A DNA stretch of 64,000 bases. It comes from an uncultured Prevotellaceae bacterium. GTDB lineage: Bacteria; Bacteroidota; Bacteroidia; Bacteroidales; Bacteroidaceae. Location: the NCBI GenBank assembly GCA_900315455.1, contig OMZE01000010.1, forward strand, positions 1 to 64,000, in the 5' to 3' direction. The stretch's first letter is position 1. Each line of letters starts with the position of its first letter. The notes beneath the pieces were generated by a model. It saw only the letters and a list, made by a program, of their open reading frames with translations. It made no database searches and was not told the DNA's origin. The position numbers were made by a program, and so were the translations under genes. Of the stretch, positions 15,282-25,351 are shown piece by piece.

Positions 15282-18200
15282 TTATTCCCTCTTTGGCCTG
15301 TTCTCCGCTAGTATCCGCGCGAAGACTTCTGCGCAATGATGGATGTCGTTATACTCGTTTAGACGGCGGCCAGAGAGGTTGTCGCTCTTCCAATCGATGA
15401 AAGAGTTGGCGTATACACCCTTAACGGTCTGCTCCAGCGTATCGGCCTTGAGGGGGATGTCCTCAATGGGTAGGTTCATTGTGTTGATGATATCCTTAAA
15501 ATATCTGAAATCGCCATCGATGGTAAAACCTTCGTCGGCGGCTATTCTGTAGATGGCAATCCAGTGGCGCTGCTTGCAGAAAGTTTTGTCAGATGGCCTG
15601 TAACCGCCATGGTTGAGCATCAAGGAAATGCTCCTGCGGAGGACATCGATTTTCTGCTCCTCTGTCAGTTCACTTGCGGGCACGAGCGATTCCGCAGCCC
15701 TGTCAAACTCTTGCTCAACCGATTCTTCATTGGGATAGGGGGCGTACATGGGTATTGTCGTCGCCCCTTGACGAAGGCTGTCCAAGTCGTGTCCGTTCTT
15801 TTCCAAATCAGTGATGCACGAGCCAGTGGCATAGCAATACATGGTGACGATGATGCTGACGGCGGCCGTCAGTTCCTGGTCTGATGCCGTGGGTGAGATG
15901 TGCGATTCGTTGTTGCGCCATTCCTTCACCATTAGCAGCCATTGATACAGTTTCTGTTGAGTTTCTTCAGGACTGAATTTCAAATTCCATAGTGGTCGGA
16001 TGTCATGTATCACGTTAGCCCATGTCACATCCTCCCCTTCATACCGTGGCTGCACCTCCCGTCCTTTCATCAGGTAGTAGAGTTTCTTCAGATATGCTTC
16101 AAATTTAGTCACCAACAAATTGAATGCAACGAACTTGTCTACAATGACGGCATCATCCTTATATAGATTAGTGAACGCGCGGTGGATGAACATCCCCACA
16201 CCGTCGAGCGAGGGGATGGACGGCTTGTCGAGCACGTAGAACACGCTGTCGACAATCTCCTTCAGCGGTCGCATGCCGCCTTTTACGCCATCGAGCGTGG
16301 AAGAGATGATGCCCTCCAACTCTTTTCTCGCCTTCTCTTCCACGGTCACGACGGTCTGTGGTGGCTCTTCGCTGGGTGTTTCCAATTTCTTGAACTCATC
16401 GTCCACCGACGGTTGTTCAACAACGGCGTTATGGATGGTGATGTCGTCGTTGAGATATGCGGCAAGAATCTTCTCGCGCATTTCCGGGTCGAGGATGAAA
16501 CTCTTCAGCAGTTTGGCCCCTTTTGCCAGCACCATCCTTGGTTTAGGCTCAACGCCCTCCACTTTGGTAACGAATACCCTTGTCTTTGCGGGGTCGAGGG
16601 TGAGCCGTAGTTCAGCGAAGCGGTTGAAGTCATCCAGGTTTTGCTCGGTAGGGTTGGCGAGCATCAGGTTTGTCAGCATGCTGATGTTCACCCCGGTCGC
16701 CTCTGAGAGGATAAGGATTTGCTTGTGCAACTCCCTCAGTTGATATTCGTTGATATAGTCGTGAATGGTCTTTCCTGCCTCTGGACGCAGGTCGCCACAC
16801 TGTATGTCGTGCAGGATGAGGATGGCGGTGCGCTGGTCTTTCTGCGACAGCGAGGCGAAAGTTTTGTGCAGTTCCTGCAGTGCTTTCTTGGCGGGTTCGC
16901 TGCCCGGACCTTCGGTATACAATTTCTTGATATACCTTTGGAATTTCGAGTTGATGTATTCCGCATCGATGGTTCCCGTGCCGGTCTCAGTGATGTACGT
17001 ATCCACGGGGTATTCGAACTCATTGCCTTCACCACCACCTGTTCCCTGCGTAAACAATTCGCGGTAGCGTTGCAGCAGGATGAGGTAGGTCTGCTCGTCA
17101 AGTTCCATCACCACCTTGGTATAGGTGTCGCCGTGCTTGAACTCATATTCGCTCTTCTCCCAGTCGAAACCCTGCAACTTGGCAGCCTCCAACAGGTGGG
17201 TCATGGTGCTGAAGTCCTGGGCGAACATCCGTCTGTCTTCCCGGGTGTCGGGCAGCCTCTCGAAATCGAACAGTTCGTGGGAGTGGAAGATGTCGCGGAT
17301 ATGCAGGAACTTCCGGTTGATGTTCATGAGGTTGTCCTCGAGTTTGTCGACGAAGACACCGAGTGGTCGGTCTACATACACTTCCAGGGCATCATTGATG
17401 TTCTGTTCCATCGTGTAGGGGAAGGAATAATAATGAATGATACCGAAAGGTTTGTCGGGTCCGAACAGGCGGTTGGTGCGCGAGAACGACTGTATGATGT
17501 CCACATACTTCATCACCTTGTCCACATAGAGCGTGTTCACCCATTTAGAGTCATATCCTGTCAGCATCTGGGTGACCACGATGAGCAAGTCTATCTGCTG
17601 AGAATGGTCATGCTCCACACCTACATACGGTTTTTTATGTGCCAAACGCTTTGCCACATCCTTCTTGTATTTGCTATACTGAGGCAGGCCGAAGGATGTC
17701 TGGTATTTGGCATTGTAGTCGGCCAGCATCTCCAGGATGGCATCCTCACGGGCTATGCCCTCATCGGTGTTGTCGATGTTGTTGTCGAAGACGGTGACGA
17801 CATTGAGTGACGAGTATTGCGACTTGAAGATGTGATAGTATGCTATTGCCTCGGGGATGTTCTGCGTGGCGAGGATGGCATGGAACTTCCGGTTCTTGCT
17901 CAGACGGTCGAACTTGCCCATGATGTCGGCTGCCACGGCCTGGTGGTGCACATCCTGCTGATAGAGTTTTTTTGGCAGATAGTGCTCCACGCCATGTTTC
18001 GTCTCGCCATTCTCGGTATAGGTGTCGGGCATCTGCATTTCGTGCATGAAGCGGTTGTACACCTCCATGGCCTCCTCGTTGCCCTCTATCTCGTCGAGGC
18101 TGTGGATGCCCAATTGGCAGAACGCCGCCTTCTCACGCAGTTCCTCGTCTTCATAGGTGGTTTCTCGATAGGGGTCGAATCCCAGCACATTGCCGTCGGG

Positions 18201-19613
18201 GATGCCGTTGGCGATGGTGTATTTGTGGAGCATGTCGCCGAAGAGCGTGCCCGTGGTGATTTCATTGTGCGCGTTCTCCTCAAAGACCGGGGTGCCTGTG
18301 AAGCCAAACAGCAGGGCGCGGGGGAAGGTGCGCTTGATGCTCATCAGCATCTCGCCGAACACGGAGCGGTGGCATTCGTCGATGATGAACACGAGGCGTT
18401 TCTTGCCTACACGCTCTATCAGGGCAGCATCGATGTTCGCCCCAGGCTTGATGTTCGCCATCTTCTGGATGGAAGTGACTATCAGTCGGTCGTCGTTGCT
18501 GGTGCTGTCGAGTTTGCTCGCCAGGATGATGGTGTTCTGCGTGTCCTGTACCGTTTCGTCCTCACCGGCGAAGCCGCGGTATTCGTCAAGCGACTGCGTG
18601 CTCAGTTCGATGCGATCCATCAGGAACACCACCTTGTCGGCATCGTTGCTGTTGGCTATCAACTGCGCCGACTTGAACGAGGTCATTGTCTTTCCCGACC
18701 CTGTGGTGTGCCAGATGTAGCCGCCACGGTGCTCGTGCTCGTCCCAGTTGGTCTTATGCGTGATGTCGCAGATTTTGCTGGCGGCATAGTATTGGTAGGA
18801 GCGCAGCACTTTGAGCGCCTGGTCCTTGTCGTCGGCAATGGTGTAGTAGCCGATGAACTGGTGTGCCATCGGTATGTTGAGCAGTTCCACGGCCACGCGG
18901 TGCCAGTCGAAGATTTCCTGGTTGTTGAAGTCGGCCCAGTGAAACTGGAACTCCTGCAGAAACCCGTCTTCCCTGCCGGGATTGGCGAAGTAGAGCGTCT
19001 TCTCGGGTGTCATCGCCACGAAAATCTGCACCATCGAGAAGATGCCGTGCGAGAACACACCCTCGTGCATATAGCGCTTGATTTGGAACACCGCCTGCGA
19101 CACATCCACACGGCTTCGCTTCAGTTCGATATGAATCACGGGCATACCGTTGATGAGCAACAGCACGTCGCCACGGCGGTCGCCGGCCAGTGGGTTGGCA
19201 GCCTTGAATCGGGGTTGGCGCACTATCTGATATCGGCTCTGTCCGCTCTTGATTTCCTGCGGGTCGAAAATCTTCAGATACACCTCCTTGCCGTAGTTGT
19301 TGGTGTCCTTCGGATTGTCGCGTTTGATGCACACCTGCTTGCCGTTGATGAGTTTGTTCACCTTGTACGGACTGCCGCAGATGTTCACCTGTTCCATCAC
19401 CTGCTGCATCTCCGATGATGTCAGCGGATAATTGCCCAGCACATCGCGGCCACGGTTCATATCGTAGATGATGTCGGCCCAGTTCTTGACCAACTCCTCT
19501 TCCGTTGGGCGGTTCATCACCTCGTTCCACCCATGCTGCAAGAGGGTGTCGCATAATGCTTGTTCAAAAGCCAATTCCTTGTCGAAAGGCTGTATGTTTA
19601 GGTCGTCGCTCAT
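15282..19613 (-). CDS. hsdR: type I restriction enzyme HsdR (motor and nuclease subunit)
   Basis: The protein has 1443 residues, longer than the usual 1000-1100. The PD-(D/E)xK nuclease is visible (GDRRGDV with Asp149, then HIELKRS with Glu163 and Lys165). The SF2 translocase follows: TTGSGKT (Walker A, about 303-309), IDECHRS (412-415 DECH), FTGTP and QSFSRTNRLFG. The C-terminal 500 residues are mostly helical and include a region with NNESH near residue 1285. With HsdM and HsdS it would translocate and cleave DNA lacking the host methylation. It is the last gene of the minus-strand operon, 27 bases after the Fic gene. Confidence 0.95.
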   Translation of the reverse strand: MSDDLNIQPFDKELAFEQALCDTLLQHGWNEVMNRPTEEELVKNWADIIYDMNRGRDVLGNYPLTSSEMQQVMEQVNICGSPYKVNKLINGKQVCIKRDNPKDTNNYGKEVYLKIFDPQEIKSGQSRYQIVRQPRFKAANPLAGDRRGDVLLLINGMPVIHIELKRSRVDVSQAVFQIKRYMHEGVFSHGIFSMVQIFVAMTPEKTLYFANPGREDGFLQEFQFHWADFNNQEIFDWHRVAVELLNIPMAHQFIGYYTIADDKDQALKVLRSYQYYAASKICDITHKTNWDEHEHRGGYIWHTTGSGKTMTSFKSAQLIANSNDADKVVFLMDRIELSTQSLDEYRGFAGEDETVQDTQNTIILASKLDSTSNDDRLIVTSIQKMANIKPGANIDAALIERVGKKRLVFIIDECHRSVFGEMLMSIKRTFPRALLFGFTGTPVFEENAHNEITTGTLFGDMLHKYTIANGIPDGNVLGFDPYRETTYEDEELREKAAFCQLGIHSLDEIEGNEEAMEVYNRFMHEMQMPDTYTENGETKHGVEHYLPKKLYQQDVHHQAVAADIMGKFDRLSKNRKFHAILATQNIPEAIAYYHIFKSQYSSLNVVTVFDNNIDNTDEGIAREDAILEMLADYNAKYQTSFGLPQYSKYKKDVAKRLAHKKPYVGVEHDHSQQIDLLIVVTQMLTGYDSKWVNTLYVDKVMKYVDIIQSFSRTNRLFGPDKPFGIIHYYSFPYTMEQNINDALEVYVDRPLGVFVDKLEDNLMNINRKFLHIRDIFHSHELFDFERLPDTREDRRMFAQDFSTMTHLLEAAKLQGFDWEKSEYEFKHGDTYTKVVMELDEQTYLILLQRYRELFTQGTGGGEGNEFEYPVDTYITETGTGTIDAEYINSKFQRYIKKLYTEGPGSEPAKKALQELHKTFASLSQKDQRTAILILHDIQCGDLRPEAGKTIHDYINEYQLRELHKQILILSEATGVNISMLTNLMLANPTEQNLDDFNRFAELRLTLDPAKTRVFVTKVEGVEPKPRMVLAKGAKLLKSFILDPEMREKILAAYLNDDITIHNAVVEQPSVDDEFKKLETPSEEPPQTVVTVEEKARKELEGIISSTLDGVKGGMRPLKEIVDSVFYVLDKPSIPSLDGVGMFIHRAFTNLYKDDAVIVDKFVAFNLLVTKFEAYLKKLYYLMKGREVQPRYEGEDVTWANVIHDIRPLWNLKFSPEETQQKLYQWLLMVKEWRNNESHISPTASDQELTAAVSIIVTMYCYATGSCITDLEKNGHDLDSLRQGATTIPMYAPYPNEESVEQEFDRAAESLVPASELTEEQKIDVLRRSISLMLNHGGYRPSDKTFCKQRHWIAIYRIAADEGFTIDGDFRYFKDIINTMNLPIEDIPLKADTLEQTVKGVYANSFIDWKSDNLSGRRLNEYNDIHHCAEVFARILAENRPKRE

Positions 19614-19640
19614 ATCGTGATGAATTAAGGTGTATCCTGT

Positions 19641-20651
19641 TTATTCTGTTTCAATAGTTACCTTCCAATAGCCGGTCTTGTTGCTCCCCACACGCACGAT
19701 GAGACCCAATGTCTTCAGTTTGGAGATGTGCTTATATATCTGCCTTTCCTTCAATGCAAGTTTTTCGCACATCTCATTGACAGTAGTTTTGGGATTTTGG
19801 CGGATGATATTGAAAACAGACCATGTAGAATCTGAAACTTCAGGGAATTTATCCTGTATTTTATCCTGCACTTTATCCTGTACTTCTTCCTCCTGTGGTT
19901 GGTAATGGAGCATGGTGTCCAAGAGGCATTCCAGCATGAACTCCACAAACACGGTGCTTTCACCTGCTGCATCGCTTTGGGCTATTGCGTTGTAATACTC
20001 CTGCTGATGGTCTTTGACGATTGTCTCCACAGGGAGCCATGCAAAGATGCCCTTCCAACGTGAGAGCAGCATGGTTTGCCAAAAACGCCCCATACGACCG
20101 TTACCATCAATAAAGGGATGTATGAACTCAAATTCGTAGTGGAACACACAGGAATGAATCAGAGGATGGGTATCGGTGGTGCTCACCCAATGGAAGAGGT
20201 CGTTCATCAATTGGGGCACCCTGTTGGCAGGGGGTGCCGTGTGGATGATGCGTTGGCCATTGCTCACGCCCACGCCTTCTTGCCGATAATTACCGGCACC
20301 TCGCACCAGGTTGTTCATCATCAGCCCATGAGCACGCAAAAGATCCTTTTCTTTGAAAGCATCCAACTGGGGCATGAGACGATAGGCTTCAATGGCGTTC
20401 TTCACCTCTTGTATTTCATCGGGAGGCCCCAACACCCGCTTCCCCTCGATGATATCTGTCACTTGCTGCAGCGACAGACTGTTGTGCTCGATGGCCAGTG
20501 AGGAGTGGATGGTCTTTATCTGGTTTTTCTTGCGTAGTAAAGGCGACGGGGCGTTCTCTCCCAATTGCATGGTGATGATGCCCACTTGCTCCGAGATTTC
20601 TGAGAGCAGCCGCATCATTTTATCTGTTATCTTATAGGGTGGCGTGTACAT
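19641..20651 (-). CDS. Fic family protein with C-terminal winged helix
   Basis: The protein has 336 residues. The Fic active-site motif HPFxxGNGRxxR is intact (HPFIDGNGRMGRFW, near residue 175-190). An N-terminal SSLAIEHNSL resembles the class II inhibitory helix (S/TxxxE) that blocks AMP transfer. Residues 265-336 form a winged helix-turn-helix (TVNEMCEKLALKERQIYKHI). The linker before it is a tandem VQDKVQDKIQDK, encoded by near-identical 12-base units. Fic enzymes transfer AMP or other groups to target proteins. It sits between hsdS and hsdR with 14- and 27-base gaps, so it belongs to the operon; the target is unknown. Confidence 0.88.
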   Translation of the reverse strand: MYTPPYKITDKMMRLLSEISEQVGIITMQLGENAPSPLLRKKNQIKTIHSSLAIEHNSLSLQQVTDIIEGKRVLGPPDEIQEVKNAIEAYRLMPQLDAFKEKDLLRAHGLMMNNLVRGAGNYRQEGVGVSNGQRIIHTAPPANRVPQLMNDLFHWVSTTDTHPLIHSCVFHYEFEFIHPFIDGNGRMGRFWQTMLLSRWKGIFAWLPVETIVKDHQQEYYNAIAQSDAAGESTVFVEFMLECLLDTMLHYQPQEEEVQDKVQDKIQDKFPEVSDSTWSVFNIIRQNPKTTVNEMCEKLALKERQIYKHISKLKTLGLIVRVGSNKTGYWKVTIETE

Positions 20652-20665
20652 GGCTGATGAATGGC

Positions 20666-21880
20666 TTAGACAAACATTTTGTCGAGACAGGCGGACTTGA
20701 TCTGCTTCAGTTTCTCAAGACGCTGCGAATGGAGGGAGATTTGGGCGTCGAGGGAAGAGAAGAAAGAGGCGATTTTTTGTTGCTCTTCAACAACATTGGG
20801 CAAAACAATATCAATATCAAGAAAATCTTCAGCACTTATATTGAGAAGTCCGTGGTTTCTTGCTCCTTCTGCGGCTCTTTTTGCAACTTCTTGATGCCAT
20901 AATGTGGTATCAAAGAAATGCACAATATAATCAGAACAAACAGATTCGTCAACAGAAAAAACAATATATAGTGTAGACAATACACCCATATCGTATTTAT
21001 CTAATCTTTTAACAGCCCCAAAAGGATATCCGTTTGAGTAACTTTTATTATAGGCAAATTCTCCATTTTTTATTAGATAATAGCCACTTACGTTTGAACT
21101 TGCTACTACATTGTTAAAAAAGGCTGTTTGTTCAATTAAGCCTTCTGCAGCAGATATTGTAAGAGGTAGTGTTGACTCTAATTTCGTATTTTTTCGAGTT
21201 ATTCTACTGGCAAAAGAACCTAATTTCATCTTCTTCCACTCCCCTTCAAACCCTATGAATCGAACGCGAGGTTTGGTCTCTCCTTCTTGAGGGAACATGG
21301 AAACAAGGCAAGCGGACTTCATTTGTTTCAAAGATGCAATCTTCTTCGTCGTTGTCTGAATCAATGAATCTAATGACTTGAAATACTCGGCAATGGCTTG
21401 CTGCTCTTTTATTTTTTCAGGATACTTAATCTCATAGTTTTTTAATAGGGTTCCAGACAAATTACCCTGACCGCCTTGAATTAAAGAGCCAACAATTTGT
21501 GTTTTCTTTCCCTGTAATAAATAATTAAGATAATACTTATCAATTTCTTTTGTAGGAAAGATTGCCAATATGGCTTGATTTATAGCACCTCTTATTTTTG
21601 AAATATCAACTTCACCACTTGTTGCACCATAAAGTGCATATATAAGAGTATCCTTTTCTACAATTTTTGCCGATGATGATAATAACCCTTTTTCTGTCAA
21701 GAATAGTTCTGTTTTATCTTTATGTATTTCTCCTGATCTAATAAAGGGAATGACACCACCATAATAATCAGAATTTCCTGCAGAAGGTGTACCTCCAGAA
21801 AAGGATAAAGAAAGATTTCCTAATTTATTTCTTACCCACTTCCCCTCAAATCCCTTAAATCTTATCTCTGGTTGTTTCAT
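20666..21880 (-). CDS. hsdS: type I restriction specificity subunit HsdS
   Basis: The protein has 404 residues with two target recognition domains. Each half starts with a matching phrase (IRFKGFEGKWVRNKLG near 6 and VRFIGFEGEWKKMKLG near 207) and ends in a helix (SLDSLIQTTTKKIASLKQMKSA and SLDAQISLHSQRLEKLKQIKSA). It tells HsdM and HsdR which two-part sequence to bind. The variable parts are much richer in A and T than the neighbours, as expected for domains exchanged between strains. It overlaps the upstream Fic gene by four bases (ATGA). No invertible repeats or second hsdS copy are present. Confidence 0.93.
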   Translation of the reverse strand: MKQPEIRFKGFEGKWVRNKLGNLSLSFSGGTPSAGNSDYYGGVIPFIRSGEIHKDKTELFLTEKGLLSSSAKIVEKDTLIYALYGATSGEVDISKIRGAINQAILAIFPTKEIDKYYLNYLLQGKKTQIVGSLIQGGQGNLSGTLLKNYEIKYPEKIKEQQAIAEYFKSLDSLIQTTTKKIASLKQMKSACLVSMFPQEGETKPRVRFIGFEGEWKKMKLGSFASRITRKNTKLESTLPLTISAAEGLIEQTAFFNNVVASSNVSGYYLIKNGEFAYNKSYSNGYPFGAVKRLDKYDMGVLSTLYIVFSVDESVCSDYIVHFFDTTLWHQEVAKRAAEGARNHGLLNISAEDFLDIDIVLPNVVEEQQKIASFFSSLDAQISLHSQRLEKLKQIKSACLDKMFV

Positions 21881-22764
21881 TTGTTGTCCTCCTGTTCATA
21901 ATAATATGAATAATCGATGCCCTTCATAAAGAGTTCCCGGCTGTCGGTTTGGTGTGTGATGGCACCATGAAGCAACTGCTTGATGCGAGTAGAATCGGTC
22001 ACGCTCTGTGTCATGGCCTCGAGATAGTCGTATTTGGCGATTTTACTCCAGTCGATGCAGCATTGGTGGCGAGCCTTCAACATCAAATCGAGCCAAATAC
22101 GCGCGCTTCGCCCGTTTCCTTCCATAAAAGGGTGTGCCACGTTCATTTCCACATATTTATCGAAGACTTCTTCGAGCGTGGTTTCTGGCATCCGCTCAAT
22201 CCTTTCCAACTCCTTTTGCAGATATTGCGCAAGGCAGAAAGTGAAGCCACCCTTTGAGATGGTCTTGGTGCGTATCTGTCCAGCGAAGTCATACAGTCCA
22301 CCGAATATGTAGGCATGAATCTGTTGGAGTCCTCTCACCGTTCCTTCGGGAATAGTGTCTATCATACTGCTTTCAAACAACGTGTAGGCCTTTCGTTTGC
22401 TCTGTCCGTCGATAGTGTTTTCGCTATAAGTCAGCCAGTCTAAAAAAGCCGAAGCCTTCTTGTTGGGCATCGCTTTGGCCAAGGCAGCGATGCCGTCGGC
22501 ATCGAGGGTGTCGGTGAGTCGACGCTTGCCGTCAGGAGCAAGCAGTTTCAACTGGGTAGTATTACTAACCACTTCATTTCCTTCTGCCTTCAATTTGGCT
22601 TTCAAGTATTTCCAATAGTTGCGCGTCTTGGTGTAGTCGGCCTGCTCGTTGATGGCTCCGATGATATCAAGCACGGAGAAAAACCACCGGGCTTTCTCCT
22701 CGCTCCACACGGCACGCACCTCGTGGTCGTTGTAGAATCGTATAGATATCTTAGACTGTGTCAT
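21877..22764 (-). CDS. Fic protein with N-terminal Bro-N-like domain
   Basis: The protein has 295 residues. Residues 1-110 resemble a Bro-N/antirepressor-type DNA-binding domain (VRAVWSEEKARWFFSVLDII, then NYWKYLKAKLKAEG). Residues 125-250 are a Fic domain with a complete HPFMEGNGRSARIW motif. YSENTIDGQS may be a degenerate inhibitory motif with Asp for Glu. Fic proteins with this domain order are often seen inside type I restriction loci. It lies between hsdM (12-base gap) and hsdS (4-base overlap), so its level should track theirs. A role in modifying or restraining the restriction complex is inference. Confidence 0.87.
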   Translation of the reverse strand: MTQSKISIRFYNDHEVRAVWSEEKARWFFSVLDIIGAINEQADYTKTRNYWKYLKAKLKAEGNEVVSNTTQLKLLAPDGKRRLTDTLDADGIAALAKAMPNKKASAFLDWLTYSENTIDGQSKRKAYTLFESSMIDTIPEGTVRGLQQIHAYIFGGLYDFAGQIRTKTISKGGFTFCLAQYLQKELERIERMPETTLEEVFDKYVEMNVAHPFMEGNGRSARIWLDLMLKARHQCCIDWSKIAKYDYLEAMTQSVTDSTRIKQLLHGAITHQTDSRELFMKGIDYSYYYEQEDNK

Positions 22765-22776
22765 CTCTTGCCCTTC

Positions 22777-25335
22777 TTACTTCTTTATCAAGTTCTGCAA
22801 CCCGCTGATGGCAAACTCATCGCCAGTCAAGTCGTCTATCAGGCCCGACAAGTCTTGCTGAGCCTCCACCAACTGCCGTTCGAGGTCATTGTAAGAAACA
22901 GCATATTTGCTGGCCAATGTCATGATGCCTTTCTCCATCTTGTCGAGTTCGGCGGTGAGCGTGCCATTGATTCCGTCACATACAGGGTCAATCCATTTCA
23001 TGTGGAGGAAAGACGCAATTTCCTCATCGGTGAGGTTTTCGATGGCCTCCTTGGTCTTTTCAACCAGTGCCAAGCGAGCCTCTTTCAAGGTCTTGTTCAG
23101 TTTTGTCTGTTCATCCCAAAGTTTGACGAACTGTTTGAGTTTCTCCTGTGTCTCAGGCTCTATCTCACCATTCTTTGCCTTGGCGTCCTTCTTGATTTTC
23201 TTCTTATCAAGTTTGGGGTTGTCCTCGCCTTCGAGATACTCCTGTGACTCTTCCTCCGTGAAACCTTCTTGCAGTTCCTCGACCTCGGCTGTAATGCTTT
23301 CTTGTCGGGCTTCCATATCTGAAATGGCTTGAAGTTCGGGTTGGAACATCACCTTCTGTACCATCTCAAAAGGAATGATGCGCCCTTTCAGTCCATCAGG
23401 CACCTCCACCTCGTCGTCACCCTTCTTCACCAGTTTCGTGGCCTCTTCCACCACACGGGCGGCTCCCATTCCCTCGGTCTGGAGCATCTCGATGTCGCTC
23501 ACGATGACTTGCCAGTTGTCGCTCAACGCCTGGTATGCCGCATAGCGGTCGACCAATGGGATAGACTCCAAACGATGGAAGATATCATCGGCTATCTCAT
23601 ACAGTGCCTTTAGGTCGTTCACCGAAGCATAGTTGTCTATCAGTTGGCTGTGCAAGCCATCAGCAAAGCCATCAAATGCCTGACTGAATTGTGCGCGAAG
23701 GGTCTTCACATCCGCATTCTTGTTGATGATGCCAGACGCATCATCGGTGGTGATTTCGGAATAGGGTTTGTCGTCGGCTGGCGAGAACAACTCTCCGCGG
23801 AGCGACGGCAGGGCCTCCCAATATTTCGTCATGAGGTCGATTTCCGCATTAGGTATTCCGCCGTTCATTGTGGCGTAGATGTCATACTGCTCCGGAGCCT
23901 CGGAGGAATCGACATAGCGCGGGATGTTCAGGTTGTAATTGTTCTCGCGGATCGTCTCACGGCTCACCTTCTTGGAGAAACCAGGCTCCTCGCGGCGTTC
24001 ACGCACTACATCGGCGATGCGCTTGATGTCACAAGCCCGTAGTTTGTTGCTTTTGCCGTCCTTCACAAAGCCTTTCGACGCATCGATGATAAGGACGTCA
24101 TCGTTTTTGCGGTGTTGTTTCAATACCATGATGAGCGTAGGGATGCCCGTTCCAAAGAAGATGTTGGCAGGCAGCCCGATGATGCAGTCTATCTGGTTTT
24201 TCTCTATCAGTTTCTTGCGAATCTTGCCTTCGCCGTCGTCCTCGGGGTCGCCACGGAAAAGCACGCCATGGGGCAGGACGATGGTCAGGATGCCGTCGGG
24301 CTTGATGTGGTGTAACTCATGCAGCAGAAAGGCATAGTCGGCCTTGCTTTGCGGTGCCACGCCATAGTCGCGGAAGCGGGCGTCGAACTCCGCATCCTTC
24401 GGGTCCCAACGCTGTGAATACGGGGGATTCGACACCACGGCGTCCACGTAGAGCGGTTCGCCATCCTCCACAGGCCAGTCCTCGTCGAGGGAGTCGGCGC
24501 AGCGGGTGACGATGTTGCCCGGACGGATGCCGCGCATCACCAGGTTCATACGTGTGAGGTTGTAGGTGCTCTCCTTCAGTTCCTGTGCATAGTATTTCAC
24601 GCGGTTGCGGTCTTCGATATGCCGTCCCACGCTCTTGCCGATGGTGATGAGCAGCGAACCCGAACCGCTGGTGGGGTCGTAAATCTCTATCTGCTGTTTT
24701 TCCCTGTGATGGTCGGCCACTATCTCCGACATCAGCATCGCCACCTCGTGGGGAGTGTAGAACTCGCCAGCCTTCTTGCCGGCAGAAGAGGCGAAGTTGC
24801 CAATCAGGTACTCATACACATATCCCAATACGTCATAGTCTTGCGACCCGTCCGTCGGGATGTCCTTGATGAGTTTGATGATTTCCTTTAGCGCCTTGGT
24901 CTGCGAAGCCGGGTTCTCTCCCAGTTTGCTCAGTCCTGCCTGCAACGTGACGAAAATCTTCTCATACACATGCTTGTAGTTTGGGCTGACCAATCGGTCG
25001 AAGGAATTGAGCGCGATGCTCAGGTCGCCCACGCTAAAGGTGCTGTCGGGCAGGAGCCAGGTGGAGAAGAGGTTCTTGTACTCGATGAAATAGCCGATGC
25101 TGTTCTTACAGTCGTCGATGGTGACTGCGGCATCCTCGTCCTCATAGTCCTCCACGAGGTCGGGCAGGTCTTCGTCTGTCCATCCGATGGATTTCAGATG
25201 CGCCACTTCATTGTCCGACAAAAACTTGTAGAATATAAGGCCCAGCAAGTAGTCCTTATACTCATTGCTATCTATCTTCATCCGCATCCTGTTCGCGGCC
25301 GCCCAGATTCTATTGGCAAGTTGTTGCTTGTTCAT
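22777..25335 (-). CDS. hsdM: type I restriction modification methylase HsdM
   Basis: The protein has 852 residues; most HsdM proteins have about 500-550. The N-terminal HsdM helical domain (RIWAAANRMRMKIDSNEYKDYLLGLIFYKFLS) is followed by the N6-adenine methylase core: DPTSGSGS (220-227, AdoMet binding) and NPPYSQRW (303-310, catalytic). The last 300 residues are mostly charged helices with coiled-coil character (about 610-760). It methylates adenine in the HsdS-chosen sequence to protect host DNA. It starts 16 bases after the receiver gene. Confidence 0.95.
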   Translation of the reverse strand: MNKQQLANRIWAAANRMRMKIDSNEYKDYLLGLIFYKFLSDNEVAHLKSIGWTDEDLPDLVEDYEDEDAAVTIDDCKNSIGYFIEYKNLFSTWLLPDSTFSVGDLSIALNSFDRLVSPNYKHVYEKIFVTLQAGLSKLGENPASQTKALKEIIKLIKDIPTDGSQDYDVLGYVYEYLIGNFASSAGKKAGEFYTPHEVAMLMSEIVADHHREKQQIEIYDPTSGSGSLLITIGKSVGRHIEDRNRVKYYAQELKESTYNLTRMNLVMRGIRPGNIVTRCADSLDEDWPVEDGEPLYVDAVVSNPPYSQRWDPKDAEFDARFRDYGVAPQSKADYAFLLHELHHIKPDGILTIVLPHGVLFRGDPEDDGEGKIRKKLIEKNQIDCIIGLPANIFFGTGIPTLIMVLKQHRKNDDVLIIDASKGFVKDGKSNKLRACDIKRIADVVRERREEPGFSKKVSRETIRENNYNLNIPRYVDSSEAPEQYDIYATMNGGIPNAEIDLMTKYWEALPSLRGELFSPADDKPYSEITTDDASGIINKNADVKTLRAQFSQAFDGFADGLHSQLIDNYASVNDLKALYEIADDIFHRLESIPLVDRYAAYQALSDNWQVIVSDIEMLQTEGMGAARVVEEATKLVKKGDDEVEVPDGLKGRIIPFEMVQKVMFQPELQAISDMEARQESITAEVEELQEGFTEEESQEYLEGEDNPKLDKKKIKKDAKAKNGEIEPETQEKLKQFVKLWDEQTKLNKTLKEARLALVEKTKEAIENLTDEEIASFLHMKWIDPVCDGINGTLTAELDKMEKGIMTLASKYAVSYNDLERQLVEAQQDLSGLIDDLTGDEFAISGLQNLIKK

Positions 25336-25351
25336 GATGTATAGTTCTGTT

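Noticed and set aside
17817-19418. Long open frame (533 codons) opposite hsdR
   Set aside because: It lies fully antisense to a clear hsdR gene, its product has no recognisable motifs, and it follows from the codon bias of the real gene.
20666-21880. Phase-variable hsdS by inversion
   Set aside because: There is no second hsdS copy, inverted repeat pair or site-specific recombinase in the window.
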